A stretch of 64,000 nucleotides of DNA from Streptomyces antimicrobicus. Lineage in GTDB: Bacteria; Actinomycetota; Actinomycetes; Streptomycetales; Streptomycetaceae. The notes under the pieces are model-generated. The model saw only the letters and a program-made list of their open reading frames with translations. It did no database searches and was not told the DNA's origin. Location of the stretch: NCBI RefSeq assembly GCF_020532625.1, contig NZ_JAJAUY010000007.1, positions 25,017 to 89,016 on the forward strand, written 5' to 3'. Shown here in pieces: positions 42,045 through 51,934 of the stretch; the first letter of the stretch is position 1, and each line of letters opens with the position of its first letter. The translations under genes were made by a program, and so were the position numbers.

Positions 42045-42986
42045 TCAGCTCTTGGGGGTCGAGGGGACGGTGGAGGTGCCCGTGCCGGCCGGCTCGGGCC
42101 CGGGCTCCGGCGCGGACGCCGTGTAGGGGCGGAAGAGGCCCTCCTGGACGACGGAGACCAGCAGCCTGCCTTCCAGGTCGTAGATCCGGCCGCGGGCGAG
42201 GCCCCGGCCGCCGTGGGCGATGGGTGACTCCTGGTCGTACAGGAACCACTCGTCCGCCCGGAAGGGACGGTGGAACCACATGGCGTGGTCCAGGCTCGCC
42301 ATGTCGAAACCGCGCACCCCCCACAGCGGTTCGACGGGGATGCGCACGGCGTCGAGGAGGGTCATGTCACTGGCGTAGGTGAGCGCGCAGGTGTGCACCA
42401 GCGGGTCGTCACCCAGTGGGCCGACGGCGCGCATCCACACCGCGCTGCGGGAATCGGCTGTCTTGAGCTCCTCCGGGGTCCAGCGCAGCCGGTCCACGTA
42501 CCGGATGTCGAAGGGCTGGCGGCGGGCCATCCGCTCCAGCGCCTCGGGCAGGGCGCCCAGGTGCTCGCGGATCTCGTCCGCGACCTTCGGGAGCGTGTCC
42601 GGGTGGGGGAAGTCGAGGCGGGGAGGCAGCTGGTGCTCGATGCTGCCCTCCTCCGGGTGATGGAAGGAGGCGGTGAGGTTGAAGATCGTACGGCCCTGCT
42701 GGACCGCGGTGACCCGGCGCGTGGTGAAGGAACGCCCGTCACGCACCCGCTCCACCTGGTACACGATCGGCACCCCGGGGATGCCGGGGCGCAGGAAGTA
42801 CGCGTGGAGCGAGTGGACCGGACGGTCGCTCTCGACGGTGCGGCCGGCGGCCACCAGCGCCTGGCCGGCCACCTGGCCGCCGAAGACGCGCTGGAGGGAT
42901 TCCTGCGGGCTGCGCCCGCGGAAGATGTTGACCTCGATCTGCTCCAGGTCGAGCAGATCCACGAGTCTCTCGGCGGGGTTCGTCAT
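42045..42986 (-). CDS. tesB: acyl-CoA thioesterase II (TesB)
   Basis: 313 residues from the ATG at 42986. Double hot-dog fold: VFGGQVAGQALVAAGRTV in the first repeat and LDHAMWFHRPFRADEWFLYD in the second, with the Asp/Gln/Thr active-site type residues of TesB (LDHAMWFH; ASDMTLLD). It hydrolyses medium- to long-chain acyl-CoA. The C-terminus carries a short Pro/Glu/Thr tail absent from E. coli TesB. It lies downstream of the helicase on the same strand with a 133-bp gap that holds GTACCGGTAC-like repeats. Confidence 0.92.
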   Translation of the reverse strand: MTNPAERLVDLLDLEQIEVNIFRGRSPQESLQRVFGGQVAGQALVAAGRTVESDRPVHSLHAYFLRPGIPGVPIVYQVERVRDGRSFTTRRVTAVQQGRTIFNLTASFHHPEEGSIEHQLPPRLDFPHPDTLPKVADEIREHLGALPEALERMARRQPFDIRYVDRLRWTPEELKTADSRSAVWMRAVGPLGDDPLVHTCALTYASDMTLLDAVRIPVEPLWGVRGFDMASLDHAMWFHRPFRADEWFLYDQESPIAHGGRGLARGRIYDLEGRLLVSVVQEGLFRPYTASAPEPGPEPAGTGTSTVPSTPKS

Positions 42987-43119
42987 CAGGGGATCTCCAC
43001 TGCTGTCGGTTCCGGAGGTGCGGACGCTACGGGCGGTACGGACCCTACGGCCGGCCGTACCGGTACGCGGGGTACCGGTACGGCCGGCCCGTACGGTCGG
43101 GGTGCGGGCGGCGGCCCGC

Positions 43120-45642
43120 TCAGAGCTCGCCGACCGAGGTGACCCGGACCACCGCCCGGCCCTCCTCGTCCGAGGCCGCGAGGTCGACCTCGGCGCTGAT
43201 GCCCCAGCCATGGTCGCCGTTCGGGTCGGCGAAGGTCTGGCGGACGCGCCACAGGCCGTGCGCCGGGTCCTCCTCGATCATCAGCAGCTTCGGGCCGCGG
43301 GCGTCCGGGCCGGTGCCCAGGTCGTCGTACTCGTCCCAGTACGCGTCCATCGCCTCGCCCCAGGCGTCGGCGTTCCAGCCGGACTCGCCGTCCAGCTCGC
43401 CCAGCTCCTCGATGTGGTCCAGGGCGGCCAGTTCGACCCGGCGGAACATGGCGTTGCGCACCAGCACCCGGAAGGCGCGCGCGTTCGCCGTGACCGGCTT
43501 GACCTGGTCGGCCTTCTCCTGGGCCTGCTCCGCCGTCTCGATCTCCGGGTTCGCCAGCTGCTCCCACTCGTCCAGCAGGCTGGAGTCGACCTGGCGGACC
43601 ATCTCGCCCAGCCAGGCGATCAGGTCCTCCAGGTCCTCGGACTTCAGGTCGTCCGGGATGGTGTGGTCCAGCGCCTTGTAGGCGCTGGCGAGGTAGCGCA
43701 GGACGATGCCCTCGGTGCGGGCCAGCTCGTAGAAGGAGGTGAACTCGGTGAAGGACAGCGCCCGCTCGTACATGTCGCGGATGATCGACTTGGGCGAGAC
43801 CGGGTGGTCGCCGACCCACGGGTGGCTCTTGCGGTACAGGTCGTACGCGTGCAGCAGGAGCTCTTCCAGCGGCTTGGGATAGGTGACGTCCTGGAGGCGC
43901 TCCATCCGCTCCTCGTACTCGATGCCGTCCGCCTTCATCGCGTTCACGGCCTCGCCACGCGCCTTGTTCTGCTGGGCGGCCAGGATCTGGCGGGGGTCGT
44001 CGAGGGTGGACTCCACCACCGACACCATGTCCAGCGCGTACGAAGGGGACTCCGGGTCGAGCAGGTCGAAGGAGGCCAGCGCGAAGGTGGACAGCGGCTG
44101 GTTGAGCGCGAAGTCCTGCTGGAGGTCCACGGTCAGCCGGATCGTGCGGCCCTCGGCGTCGGGCGTGTCCAGCTGCTCCACGACCCCGCCGTCCAGCAGC
44201 GAACGGTAGATCGCGATGGCGCGCCGGATGTGCCTGAGCTGGTTCTTGCGAGGCTCGTGGTTGTCCTCCAGCAGCCGGCGCATCGCCTCGAAGGCGTTGC
44301 CCGGGCGGGCGATCACCGACAGGAGCATGATGTTGGTGACCTTGAAACGCGAGGTCAGCGGCTCCGGCTCGGAGGCGATCAGCTTCTCGAAGGTGTTCTC
44401 GGTCCAGCCGACGAAGCCCTCGGGCGCCTTCTTGCGGACCACCTTGCGGCGCTTCTTCGGGTCGTCGCCCGCCTTGGCCAGCGCCCGCTCGTTCTCGATG
44501 ACGTGCTCGGGTGCCTGGGCCACCACGAACCCGGCCGTGTCGAAGCCCGCGCGTCCGGCCCGCCCGGCGATCTGGTGGAACTCGCGGGCGCGCAGGGTCC
44601 GGACCCGGTTGCCGTCGTACTTGGTGAGAGCGGTGAAGAGCACGGTGCGGATCGGGACGTTCACGCCGACCCCGAGGGTGTCCGTGCCGCAGATGACCTT
44701 CAGCAGACCGGCCTGGGCCAGCTTCTCCACCAGGCGCCGGTACTTGGGCAGCATGCCCGCGTGGTGCACGCCGATGCCGTGGCGCACGTAACGGGAGAGG
44801 TTCTTGCCGAACTTGGTGGTGAAACGGAAGTTGCCGATCAGCTCGGCGATCTTGTCCTTCTCCTCGCGCGAGCACATGTTGATGCTCATCAGCGACTGCG
44901 CCCGCTCGACCGCCTGCGCCTGGGTGAAGTGGACGATGTAGACGGGCGCCTGCTTCGTCGCCAGCAACTCGGTCAGGGTGTCGGTGATCGGCGTGGTGAC
45001 GTACTCGTACGACAGCGGGACCGGCCGGGTCGCCGAGCGCACCACGGAGGTGGGCCGGCCGGTGCGGCGGGTCAGGTCCTCCTCGAACCGGGTGACGTCG
45101 CCGAGCGTCGCCGACATCAGGACGAACTGCGCCTGGGGGAGCTCCAGCAACGGGATCTGCCAGGCCCAGCCGCGGTCCGGTTCGGCATAGAAGTGGAACT
45201 CGTCCATCACGACCTGGCCGATGTCGGCGTCCTTGCCGTCGCGCAGCGCGATGGAGGCGAGCACCTCGGCCGTGCAGCAGATCACCGGGGCGTCCGCGTT
45301 CACGGAGGCGTCGCCGGTGAGCATGCCGACGTTCTCCGTGCCGAACAGCTTGCACAGGTCGAAGAACTTCTCCGACACCAGCGCCTTGATCGGGGCGGTG
45401 TAGAAGGTGACCTTGTCCTGGGCCAGCGCGGTGAAGTGCGCGCCGGCGGCGACCAGGCTCTTGCCGGAGCCGGTCGGGGTGGACAGGATCACGTTCGCGC
45501 CGGAGACGACCTCGATCAGCGCCTCCTCCTGAGCCGGGTACAGGGTGATGCCCTGGTCCTCCGCCCACGAGGAGAAGGCCTCGAAGAGGGCGTCGGGGTC
45601 GGCGGTCGGCGGCAGCTGATCGATGAGTGTCACGCCCCCCAT
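43120..45642 (-). CDS. DEAD/DEAH-box RNA helicase with DUF3516 (Ski2-like)
   Basis: 840 residues. Helicase motifs: STPTGSGKS at 54-62, DEFH box at 147-150, MSATLGD, and the C-terminal HQIAGRAGRAGFD. The remaining half (about 470-840) is the DUF3516 region of actinobacterial Ski2/Mtr4-like helicases, including NDHEPRKNQLRHIRRAI-type sequence. These are thought to unwind RNA in processing or decay. An ATG in MGGVTLIDQLPP is the natural start. It diverges from the membrane hydrolase gene. Confidence 0.92.
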   Translation of the reverse strand: MGGVTLIDQLPPTADPDALFEAFSSWAEDQGITLYPAQEEALIEVVSGANVILSTPTGSGKSLVAAGAHFTALAQDKVTFYTAPIKALVSEKFFDLCKLFGTENVGMLTGDASVNADAPVICCTAEVLASIALRDGKDADIGQVVMDEFHFYAEPDRGWAWQIPLLELPQAQFVLMSATLGDVTRFEEDLTRRTGRPTSVVRSATRPVPLSYEYVTTPITDTLTELLATKQAPVYIVHFTQAQAVERAQSLMSINMCSREEKDKIAELIGNFRFTTKFGKNLSRYVRHGIGVHHAGMLPKYRRLVEKLAQAGLLKVICGTDTLGVGVNVPIRTVLFTALTKYDGNRVRTLRAREFHQIAGRAGRAGFDTAGFVVAQAPEHVIENERALAKAGDDPKKRRKVVRKKAPEGFVGWTENTFEKLIASEPEPLTSRFKVTNIMLLSVIARPGNAFEAMRRLLEDNHEPRKNQLRHIRRAIAIYRSLLDGGVVEQLDTPDAEGRTIRLTVDLQQDFALNQPLSTFALASFDLLDPESPSYALDMVSVVESTLDDPRQILAAQQNKARGEAVNAMKADGIEYEERMERLQDVTYPKPLEELLLHAYDLYRKSHPWVGDHPVSPKSIIRDMYERALSFTEFTSFYELARTEGIVLRYLASAYKALDHTIPDDLKSEDLEDLIAWLGEMVRQVDSSLLDEWEQLANPEIETAEQAQEKADQVKPVTANARAFRVLVRNAMFRRVELAALDHIEELGELDGESGWNADAWGEAMDAYWDEYDDLGTGPDARGPKLLMIEEDPAHGLWRVRQTFADPNGDHGWGISAEVDLAASDEEGRAVVRVTSVGEL

Positions 45643-45748
45643 CTTGCCTGGCCTCCCGCCCGATGCGGGAACCGGAGGCCGAATCGAAGATCGTCGGACG
45701 GTAGGGTGAGCCGTCGACGATCACCACACCACCGGGGCGGGAACAAGC

Positions 45749-46540
45749 ATGATGGGTCCGGCGCATTCTCTGTCCGGAGCGGCGGCCTGGCTGGGAGTGG
45801 GTGCGGCGGCCGCGGCCGTGGACCGGCCGATGCCCTGGCCCGTGCTCGTCGTGGGGGCGCTGATCTGCGCGGGCGCCGCACTGGCCCCCGACCTCGACCA
45901 CAAGTCGGCGACGATCTCGCGTGCCTTCGGCCCGCTCTCGCGGGGCCTGTGCGAGGTGGTCGACAAGATCTCCTACGCCGTCTACAAGGCGACCCGCACG
46001 TCCCACGACCCCCGCCGCTCCGGTGGCCACCGCACGCTCACCCACACGTGGCTGTGGGCGGTGCTGATCGGTGCCGGATCGTCCGTGCTCGCGGTCACCA
46101 CCGACCGGTGGGGGGTGCTGGCCCTGCTCTTCGTCCACCTGGTGCTGGCCGTCGAAGGCCTGCTGTGGCGGGCCGCCCGGGTCTCCAGCGACGTGCTCGT
46201 CTGGCTGCTCGGGGCCACCAGCGCCTGGATCCTGGCCGGAGTCCTGGACCAGCCGGGCGGAGGGGCGGGCTGGTTGTTCACCGGCCCGGGCCAGGAGTAC
46301 CTGTGGCTCGGCCTGCCGATCGTGCTGGGCGCCCTGGTCCACGACATCGGGGACGCGCTGACCGTCTCCGGGTGCCCGATCTTCTGGCCGATCCCGATCG
46401 CCGGCAAGCGCTGGTATCCCGTGGGGCCGCCGAAGGGGATGCGGTTCCGGGCCGGCAGCTGGGTCGAGCTGAAGGTGCTGATGCCCGTGTTCATGCTGCT
46501 CGGCGGCATGGGCGGAGCCTCCGCCCTCGGATTCCTCTAG
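45749..46540 (+). CDS. membrane-bound metal-dependent hydrolase (YdjM family)
   Basis: 263 residues with about six membrane segments. The conserved polar residues of the YdjM/DUF457 family are visible: MGPAHSLSG at the start, APDLDHK, HRTLTHTWLWA and LGALVHDIGDALTVSG, a His/Asp-rich set suited to metal binding. Function is predicted only. A neighbouring ATG (45752) would shorten it by one residue. It is followed by a 1.5-kb gene-free tract. Confidence 0.85.
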   Translation: MMGPAHSLSGAAAWLGVGAAAAAVDRPMPWPVLVVGALICAGAALAPDLDHKSATISRAFGPLSRGLCEVVDKISYAVYKATRTSHDPRRSGGHRTLTHTWLWAVLIGAGSSVLAVTTDRWGVLALLFVHLVLAVEGLLWRAARVSSDVLVWLLGATSAWILAGVLDQPGGGAGWLFTGPGQEYLWLGLPIVLGALVHDIGDALTVSGCPIFWPIPIAGKRWYPVGPPKGMRFRAGSWVELKVLMPVFMLLGGMGGASALGFL

Positions 46541-48043
46541 ATTCGGTCTTCCGGACCCCACCGGCCCCGCGTCACCTTGGCCCCGCGCCGGTCACCGATG
46601 CCCCCGGCCACCCCCGCGAGGTGCCCCAGCGCGCGCATGCCTGCTTCTCCGCCCCCGCAACACCCGCCCCCAGCCACCCAGGCCGACCCCGCTGCCCGAA
46701 GACAGACCCCACCCGCCCCGGACGGCGAGCCACGCCGCTGCCCGCCCCACGGCGACCCTCTGCCCACGTCCCGCCAACTCCCGGTCCGGAGGCACCCGCC
46801 CCCGTCCCCCGCTGAGCCTTCACCGAGCCACGGCCCGGCGTCGCCTCCGGCCCCTCCCAGGCCACCACCTCCCTGGATCCGGCAGACCCGGGCCGCCCAC
46901 TCCGGGGCCGAGGCCCGCGCCCCGTCCTACCGAGCCCTGGCCCAGGCCACCCGCCAGGTCCGCCCCCCCGCCCACGTCCCGCCGACCCCGTGGCCGAGGC
47001 CGCCTCGGCCCCACCGGGCCGTGGCCGATCCCCCGGCCCGGCGCCGCCTCCGGCCCCGCGTCGTCCGGTCCCGGCCCAGGTCACGTGCCACGGGTCTGCC
47101 GCCCCTGGGCGTTCGCCGCCCGGGGTTGAGGCCCCCTGTCCCGTCCCGGCGGGCCTTGTCCCGGGCAGGCGTCCGGCGCCGCTTCTGGCCCCGGGCACCG
47201 GCCCAGCCCACCCGCCCCGCCTACTCCGGCCGAGGCTGCTCCGCCCTACCGGGTCCTGGCCGAGCCCTCGCCCCGCGCCGCCGCCTCCGGCTCTGCGCCG
47301 TCCAGCCCCGACCTCAGCGAAGTGCCGGGGTCCCGCCGACCCTCGGACCTCCGCCGCTCGGGGCGGTGCCCCTGGCCCACCCCACCGGGCCCTGGCCGAG
47401 CCCGCCCGGCGTCGCCCCCTGGCCCCTCCCGGCGGGGTCCTGGCTCTGGGCCCGCCGGGCGCGGCCTCCGGCCCGGGTTTCCGCCCCTGGCCCCGGCCAC
47501 CTGCCCGCGTCCCGCCGCCTGCGGGGCCGAGGCGCCCTGCGCCTGTCCCGCCGGGTGTTGTGGCGGCTTTCCCGCTCGGGCCGTCCGCGTCCGGCCCAGG
47601 CCCCTGCGCGGCACTGCCCCCGGCCTCGCCCGGCCTCGGAGGGCGTAGGCCACCCGTCGGCCCGCTCGCCCCGCCCGGCGGCCGGGCCAATACGCCGCGT
47701 CAGGTGCCCGCCCGCCCGGCCGTGGGCCCGAGGACCCCTGGGCCGGAGGCGGGCCAGTCGGCCGTCCGTCAAGGCCGGTCCGGGCCCGAGGCCCCTTGGA
47801 CCGGAGTCGGGTCGGCTGCCAAGCCCCGCCCACGGCCGATCCCCGGCTGAAGGCCCCGTGGACCGGGTCCGGGTCGGCCGCCAAGCCCCGCCCACGCCCG
47901 ATCCCCGGCTGAAGGCCCCGTGGATCGGGGCCGGGTCAGCCGCCCGCGTGCCCCGGCCGATCCCGGGGCGAGGCCCCCTGGACCGGAGCCAGGGTGTTGT
48001 CTGGCCCGGTGGTGGGCCTGGTGGCGGCCTGGGTCGGTGTCGG
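46541..48043. repeat. 1.5-kb gene-free GC-rich tract, low complexity
   Basis: No credible gene lies between the hydrolase and the ABC exporter. All long frames translate to Pro/Arg/Ala/Gly-rich low complexity without conserved motifs. The + strand is rich in C, made of recurring CGGGCCC, CCTGGCC, CCGCCTCCGG-type words, and it ends with the 62-bp tandem repeat annotated separately. Its style matches the 33440-34484 tract. Confidence 0.7.
47789..48000. repeat. 62-bp tandem repeat, about 3.5 copies
   Basis: Units begin at 47789, 47851, 47913 and 47971, periods 62, 62 and 58. Each opens AGGCCCC(T/G)TGGA and contains GGGTC(G/A)GC and GCCCCG, and most end CGATCCCCGGCTGA. The last unit is partial (AGGCCCCCTGGACCGGAGCC). 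The copies differ at scattered positions, so the array is not recent. Function unknown; it ends about 45 bp before the ABC gene stop. Confidence 0.85.
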
Positions 48044-49825
48044 TCAGCCGTGCCAGGAGCGCCAGAGGGCGGCGTAGGCGCCGTCGGCCGCCACGAGTTG
48101 GTCGTGGGAGCCGAGTTCGCTGATGCGGCCGCCCTCGACCACGGCGATCACGTCCGCGTCGTGCGCGGTGTGCAGCCGGTGGGCGATGGCCACCACCGTG
48201 CGTCCGTCCAGCACCCGGGCCAGGGAACGCTCCAGGTGCCGGGCCGCGCGGGGGTCCAGCAGCGAGGTCGCCTCGTCCAGCACCAGCGTGTGCGGATCGG
48301 CGAGCACCAGCCGGGCCAGCGCGATCTGCTGGGCCTGGGCCGGGGTCAGCGCGGTCCCGCCGGAGCCGACCTCGGTGTCGAGGCCGTCCTCCAGCGCCCG
48401 CGCCCAGTCCTCGGCGTCCACCGCCGCGAGCGCGGTCCACAGCTCGGCGTCCCCGGCGTCCGTACGGGCCAGCCGGAGGTTGTCGCGCAGGCTGCCGACG
48501 AACACGTGGTGCTCCTGGTTGACCAGGGCCACGTGCTCCCGGACCCGTTCGGCCGGCATCCGCGACAGCCGTGCCCCGCCGAGGGTGACTTCGCCCGCCC
48601 GGGGCGCGTAGATGCCCGCCAGCAGTCGGCCGAGGGTGGACTTGCCCGCGCCCGAGGGGCCCACCAGCGCCATCCGGGTACCCGGCGGCACGGACAGGGA
48701 GACCTCGTGGAGCACGTCCACGCCCTCGCGGTAGCCGAAGCGGACCTCGTCCGCCCGGACGTCACGGCCCTCGGGAGCGAGGCCGGGGTCGCCCGCCTCG
48801 GGTTCGATCTCGCGGACGCCCACCAGCCGGGCGAGGGAGACCTGGGCGATCTGGAGCTCGTCGTACCAGCGCAGGATCAGGCCGATCGGGTCGATCATCA
48901 TCTGCGCGAGCAGCGCGCCCGTGGTCAGCTGACCCACCGACAGCCACCCGCGCAGCACGCAGTAGCCGCCGATGAGCAGGACGGAGCCGAGGATGACGAC
49001 GAAGGTGACGTTGATGACGGGGAACAGCACGCTGCGCAGGAAGAGCGTGTAGCGCTCCCACGCGGTCCATTCGGTGATCCGCCGCTCCGACAGCGCGATC
49101 CGGCGGCGGCCCAGCCGGTGCCCCTCGACCGTCCGGCCCGCGTCCACCGTCTCGGTGAGCGCCGCGGCCACCGCCGCGTACCCGGCCGCCTCCGAACGGT
49201 ACGCCGACGGCGCCCGTTTGAAGTACCAGCGGCAGCCGGTCACCAGGACCGGCAGGGCCAGCAGCGCGGCCAGCGCCAGCGGTGGCGCGGTCGCGGCGAG
49301 CGCCCCGAAGAGCAACCCCACCCACACCACGCCGATGGCCAACTGCGGCACGGCCTCGCGCATCGCGTTGGCCAGCCGGTCGATGTCGGTCGTGATCCGG
49401 GACAGCAGGTCGCCGGTGCCCGCCCGTTCCAGCACGCCGGGCGGCAGGCCCACCGACCGCACCAGGAAGTCCTCGCGGAGATCGGCGAGCATCTCCTCGC
49501 CGAGCATCGCCCCGCGCAGCCGGACCAGCCGGACGAACACCGTCTGGACGGCGAGGGCCAGCGCGAAGAGGAGGGTCACCCGCCCCAGGTGCAGTTCGCG
49601 GGCCCCGGCCGCGAGGTCGTCCACCACCCGGCCCAGCAGGTACGGGCCGACCATGGAAGCGATGACCGCCACCGCGTTCACCGCGACCAGCACCACGAAC
49701 GCCCGCCGGTGCCGGCGCAGCAGCCCGCCCACGTACCGGCGCACGGTCGCGGGGCTGCCCACGGGCAAGGTGGCCGCCGTTTCCGGGGCCGCCGGATCGT
49801 GCTCCGGTGGGGCCACGCCGATCAT
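48044..49825 (-). CDS. ABC exporter half-transporter, degenerate signature motif
   Basis: 593 residues: an exporter-type membrane domain (about 30-330, six segments) followed by the ATPase domain. Walker A is intact (GPSGAGKST near 390) and Walker B with the catalytic Glu is intact (LVLDEATS). The ABC signature, normally LSGGQ, reads LTPAQ near 493. It is coupled to the upstream half-transporter (ATGA), with which it should form a heterodimer. The partner has the opposite defect, so only one composite ATP site can be complete. The substrate is unknown; lipids, peptides or drugs are usual for this type. Confidence 0.9.
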   Translation of the reverse strand: MIGVAPPEHDPAAPETAATLPVGSPATVRRYVGGLLRRHRRAFVVLVAVNAVAVIASMVGPYLLGRVVDDLAAGARELHLGRVTLLFALALAVQTVFVRLVRLRGAMLGEEMLADLREDFLVRSVGLPPGVLERAGTGDLLSRITTDIDRLANAMREAVPQLAIGVVWVGLLFGALAATAPPLALAALLALPVLVTGCRWYFKRAPSAYRSEAAGYAAVAAALTETVDAGRTVEGHRLGRRRIALSERRITEWTAWERYTLFLRSVLFPVINVTFVVILGSVLLIGGYCVLRGWLSVGQLTTGALLAQMMIDPIGLILRWYDELQIAQVSLARLVGVREIEPEAGDPGLAPEGRDVRADEVRFGYREGVDVLHEVSLSVPPGTRMALVGPSGAGKSTLGRLLAGIYAPRAGEVTLGGARLSRMPAERVREHVALVNQEHHVFVGSLRDNLRLARTDAGDAELWTALAAVDAEDWARALEDGLDTEVGSGGTALTPAQAQQIALARLVLADPHTLVLDEATSLLDPRAARHLERSLARVLDGRTVVAIAHRLHTAHDADVIAVVEGGRISELGSHDQLVAADGAYAALWRSWHG

Positions 49826-51783
49826 GCCGACTCCTCGATCTCGCTGAACTCGTCCGGGAGCCTGTCCGTGAGTCCGCCCATGAGCTCGTCCCCGTGCTCG
49901 CCCATGAGCCCGTCCCCGTGCCCGCCTCTGAGCGCCTCGGCCAGGGCCCCCGGGCGGGCCGTGTCCCGCCGGACCGGCTCCGTGGCCGCCCGGCGCTGTT
50001 CCTCTTCCGTCTCCCGGGTGACGACGGCCCGGTAGCGGCCGTCGCTGCGCAGCAGGTCCCGGTGCGTGCCGAAGGCCGCCGCCCTGCCCTCGTGCACCAG
50101 CACGACCCGGTCCGCCCGGTCGAGCAGCAGCGGTGAGGAGGCCAGCACCACCGTGGTGCGTCCCCGCCGCAGTTCCGCCACGCCCTCGGCGATCCGGGCC
50201 TCGGTGTGCGAGTCGACCGCGGAGGTCGGCTCGTCCAGGACGAGCACCTCCGGATCGGTGACCAGCGACCGGGCGAGGGCCAGCCGCTGGCGCTGGCCAC
50301 CGGACAGCGACCGGCCGCGTTCGGTGATCCGGGCGTCCATCGGGTCGGTGACCCCGTCCGGCGCGGACTGCAGCAGGGCCTCCAGCACATCCGAACAGCG
50401 CGCCGCCGTCAGCGCCCGCTCCGCCGTGACCTGCCCGGAGGCCGGTACGTCCAGCAGCTCGCGCAGCGTGCCCGACAGCAGGACCGGGTCCTTGTCCTGC
50501 ACCAGGACCAGCGTGCGGGCCTGGTCCAGCGTCAGTTCGTCGAGCGGTACGCCGCCCAGCAGGACCGAGGCGGAGGCGTCGGCCCCGGCCGGGTGGCCGC
50601 CGAGCCGCTCGGCCAGCCGGCCCGCCAGGTCCGGGTCGCCGCACACGACCGCGGTGAGCAGGCCCGCGGGGGCCAGCACCCCGGTCTCCGGGTCGTACAG
50701 GTCGCCCCCCGGCTCCGGCGCGGACACCGCGCCGGCCCCCGGCGCCGCCGCGGGGGAGTCGTCCGCGGAGCGCGCGGCGGTGTGGGCGTCCCGGGTCAGC
50801 GACAGCACCCGCGCCGCTCGTTTCGCCGAGGGCCGCGAGAAGGAGTACGCCATGGCGATCTCCTCGAAGTGCCGCAGCGGGTAGAGCATCGTGGCCACCG
50901 CGCTGAAGACGGTGACGAGTTCACCGACCGCGATCCGGCCGTCCTGGACGAGCGAGGCGCCGTACCAGATCACGGTCACCAGCAGCGCGCCCGGCAGCAG
51001 TACCTGCACGGCGGAGATCAGCGACCACATCCGGGCGCTGTGCACGGCGGCCTGCCGGACCTCCTGGGAGGCGTCGCGGTAGCGGCCCAGGAACAGTTCC
51101 TCGCCGCCGATGCCCCGCAGGACCCGCAGCCCGGCCACGGTGTCGGAGGCCAGCTCGGTGGCCCGGCCGGCCTTCTCCCGCTGGGCGTCGGCGCGTCGGG
51201 TGGCGCGCGGCAGCAGCGGCAGCACGGCCAGGGCCAGCAGCGGCACCCCGACGGCCACGACCACCCCGAGGGCCGGTGACAGGACGAGCAGTCCGGCGCA
51301 GATCGCGACGACGGCGAAGGCGGCGGCGAGGAAGCGGGAGACCGCTTCCACGAACCAGCCGATCTTCTCCACGTCCCCGGTGGACACGGCGACCACCTCA
51401 CCGGCCGCGACCCGCCGGGTCAGGGCCGAGCCCAACTCGGCCGTCTTGCGCGCGAGCAGCTGCTGCACCCGGGCGGCGGCGGTGATCCAGTTGGTGACGG
51501 CCGCGCGGTGGAGCATCGTGTCGCCGAGCGCAGTGGCCGCACCGGCCAGCAGCAGCAGCCCGCCGGCCCGGAGCAGCCGGCCGCCGTCGCGGTCCACGAC
51601 TGCCTCGACGCCCAGGCCCACGCAGAACGGGAGCCCGGCGATGCCGCAGAAGTGGAGCAGTCCCCAGCCCAGGGCGACGAGCTGGTTGGCCCGCTGGTTC
51701 CTCCCGAGCCACCACAGGAACCGGGGGCCGGAACGGGCGTCGGGGACGCCGGGATCCCGGTACGGTAGATCGCTGATCTGCAT
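49822..51783 (-). CDS. ABC exporter half-transporter, missing Walker A
   Basis: 653 residues from the ATG at 51783. Membrane domain about 30-330. The ATPase domain lacks a P-loop: at the expected place near 385 it reads VVCGDPDLAGRLAERLGG with no GxxGxGK(S/T). The signature LSGGQRQRLALARS and Walker B LVLDEPTS are intact. Together with the downstream subunit (intact P-loop, degenerate signature) one canonical site can form. A Met/Gly/Asp-rich tail (GHGDGLMGEHGDELMGG) ends the protein. The stop overlaps the partner start (ATGA). Confidence 0.88.
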   Translation of the reverse strand: MQISDLPYRDPGVPDARSGPRFLWWLGRNQRANQLVALGWGLLHFCGIAGLPFCVGLGVEAVVDRDGGRLLRAGGLLLLAGAATALGDTMLHRAAVTNWITAAARVQQLLARKTAELGSALTRRVAAGEVVAVSTGDVEKIGWFVEAVSRFLAAAFAVVAICAGLLVLSPALGVVVAVGVPLLALAVLPLLPRATRRADAQREKAGRATELASDTVAGLRVLRGIGGEELFLGRYRDASQEVRQAAVHSARMWSLISAVQVLLPGALLVTVIWYGASLVQDGRIAVGELVTVFSAVATMLYPLRHFEEIAMAYSFSRPSAKRAARVLSLTRDAHTAARSADDSPAAAPGAGAVSAPEPGGDLYDPETGVLAPAGLLTAVVCGDPDLAGRLAERLGGHPAGADASASVLLGGVPLDELTLDQARTLVLVQDKDPVLLSGTLRELLDVPASGQVTAERALTAARCSDVLEALLQSAPDGVTDPMDARITERGRSLSGGQRQRLALARSLVTDPEVLVLDEPTSAVDSHTEARIAEGVAELRRGRTTVVLASSPLLLDRADRVVLVHEGRAAAFGTHRDLLRSDGRYRAVVTRETEEEQRRAATEPVRRDTARPGALAEALRGGHGDGLMGEHGDELMGGLTDRLPDEFSEIEESA

Positions 51784-51934
51784 GGCGCCCCACGACGAGT
51801 CGGTCCGAACCGTTCCAGATTCGCCCGCCGGGAAGACGCCCGACAATCGATTTTCCGCGGCGCGGCGCTGGGCGGCCGGGAGGCCGTCGCGCCGCGGCCG
51901 GGGGCCGACCGCCCGGGAGCGCCGGGCGAGGGGG

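Noticed and set aside
47789..48000. CRISPR array or tRNA cluster in the 62-bp repeats
   Set aside because: The units are contiguous without unique spacers, and no cloverleaf or cas gene is present.
46577..50035. A 1152-codon frame on the + strand
   Set aside because: Its left half lies in repeats and its right half is opposite the ABC exporter; it is Pro/Arg-rich without any domain.
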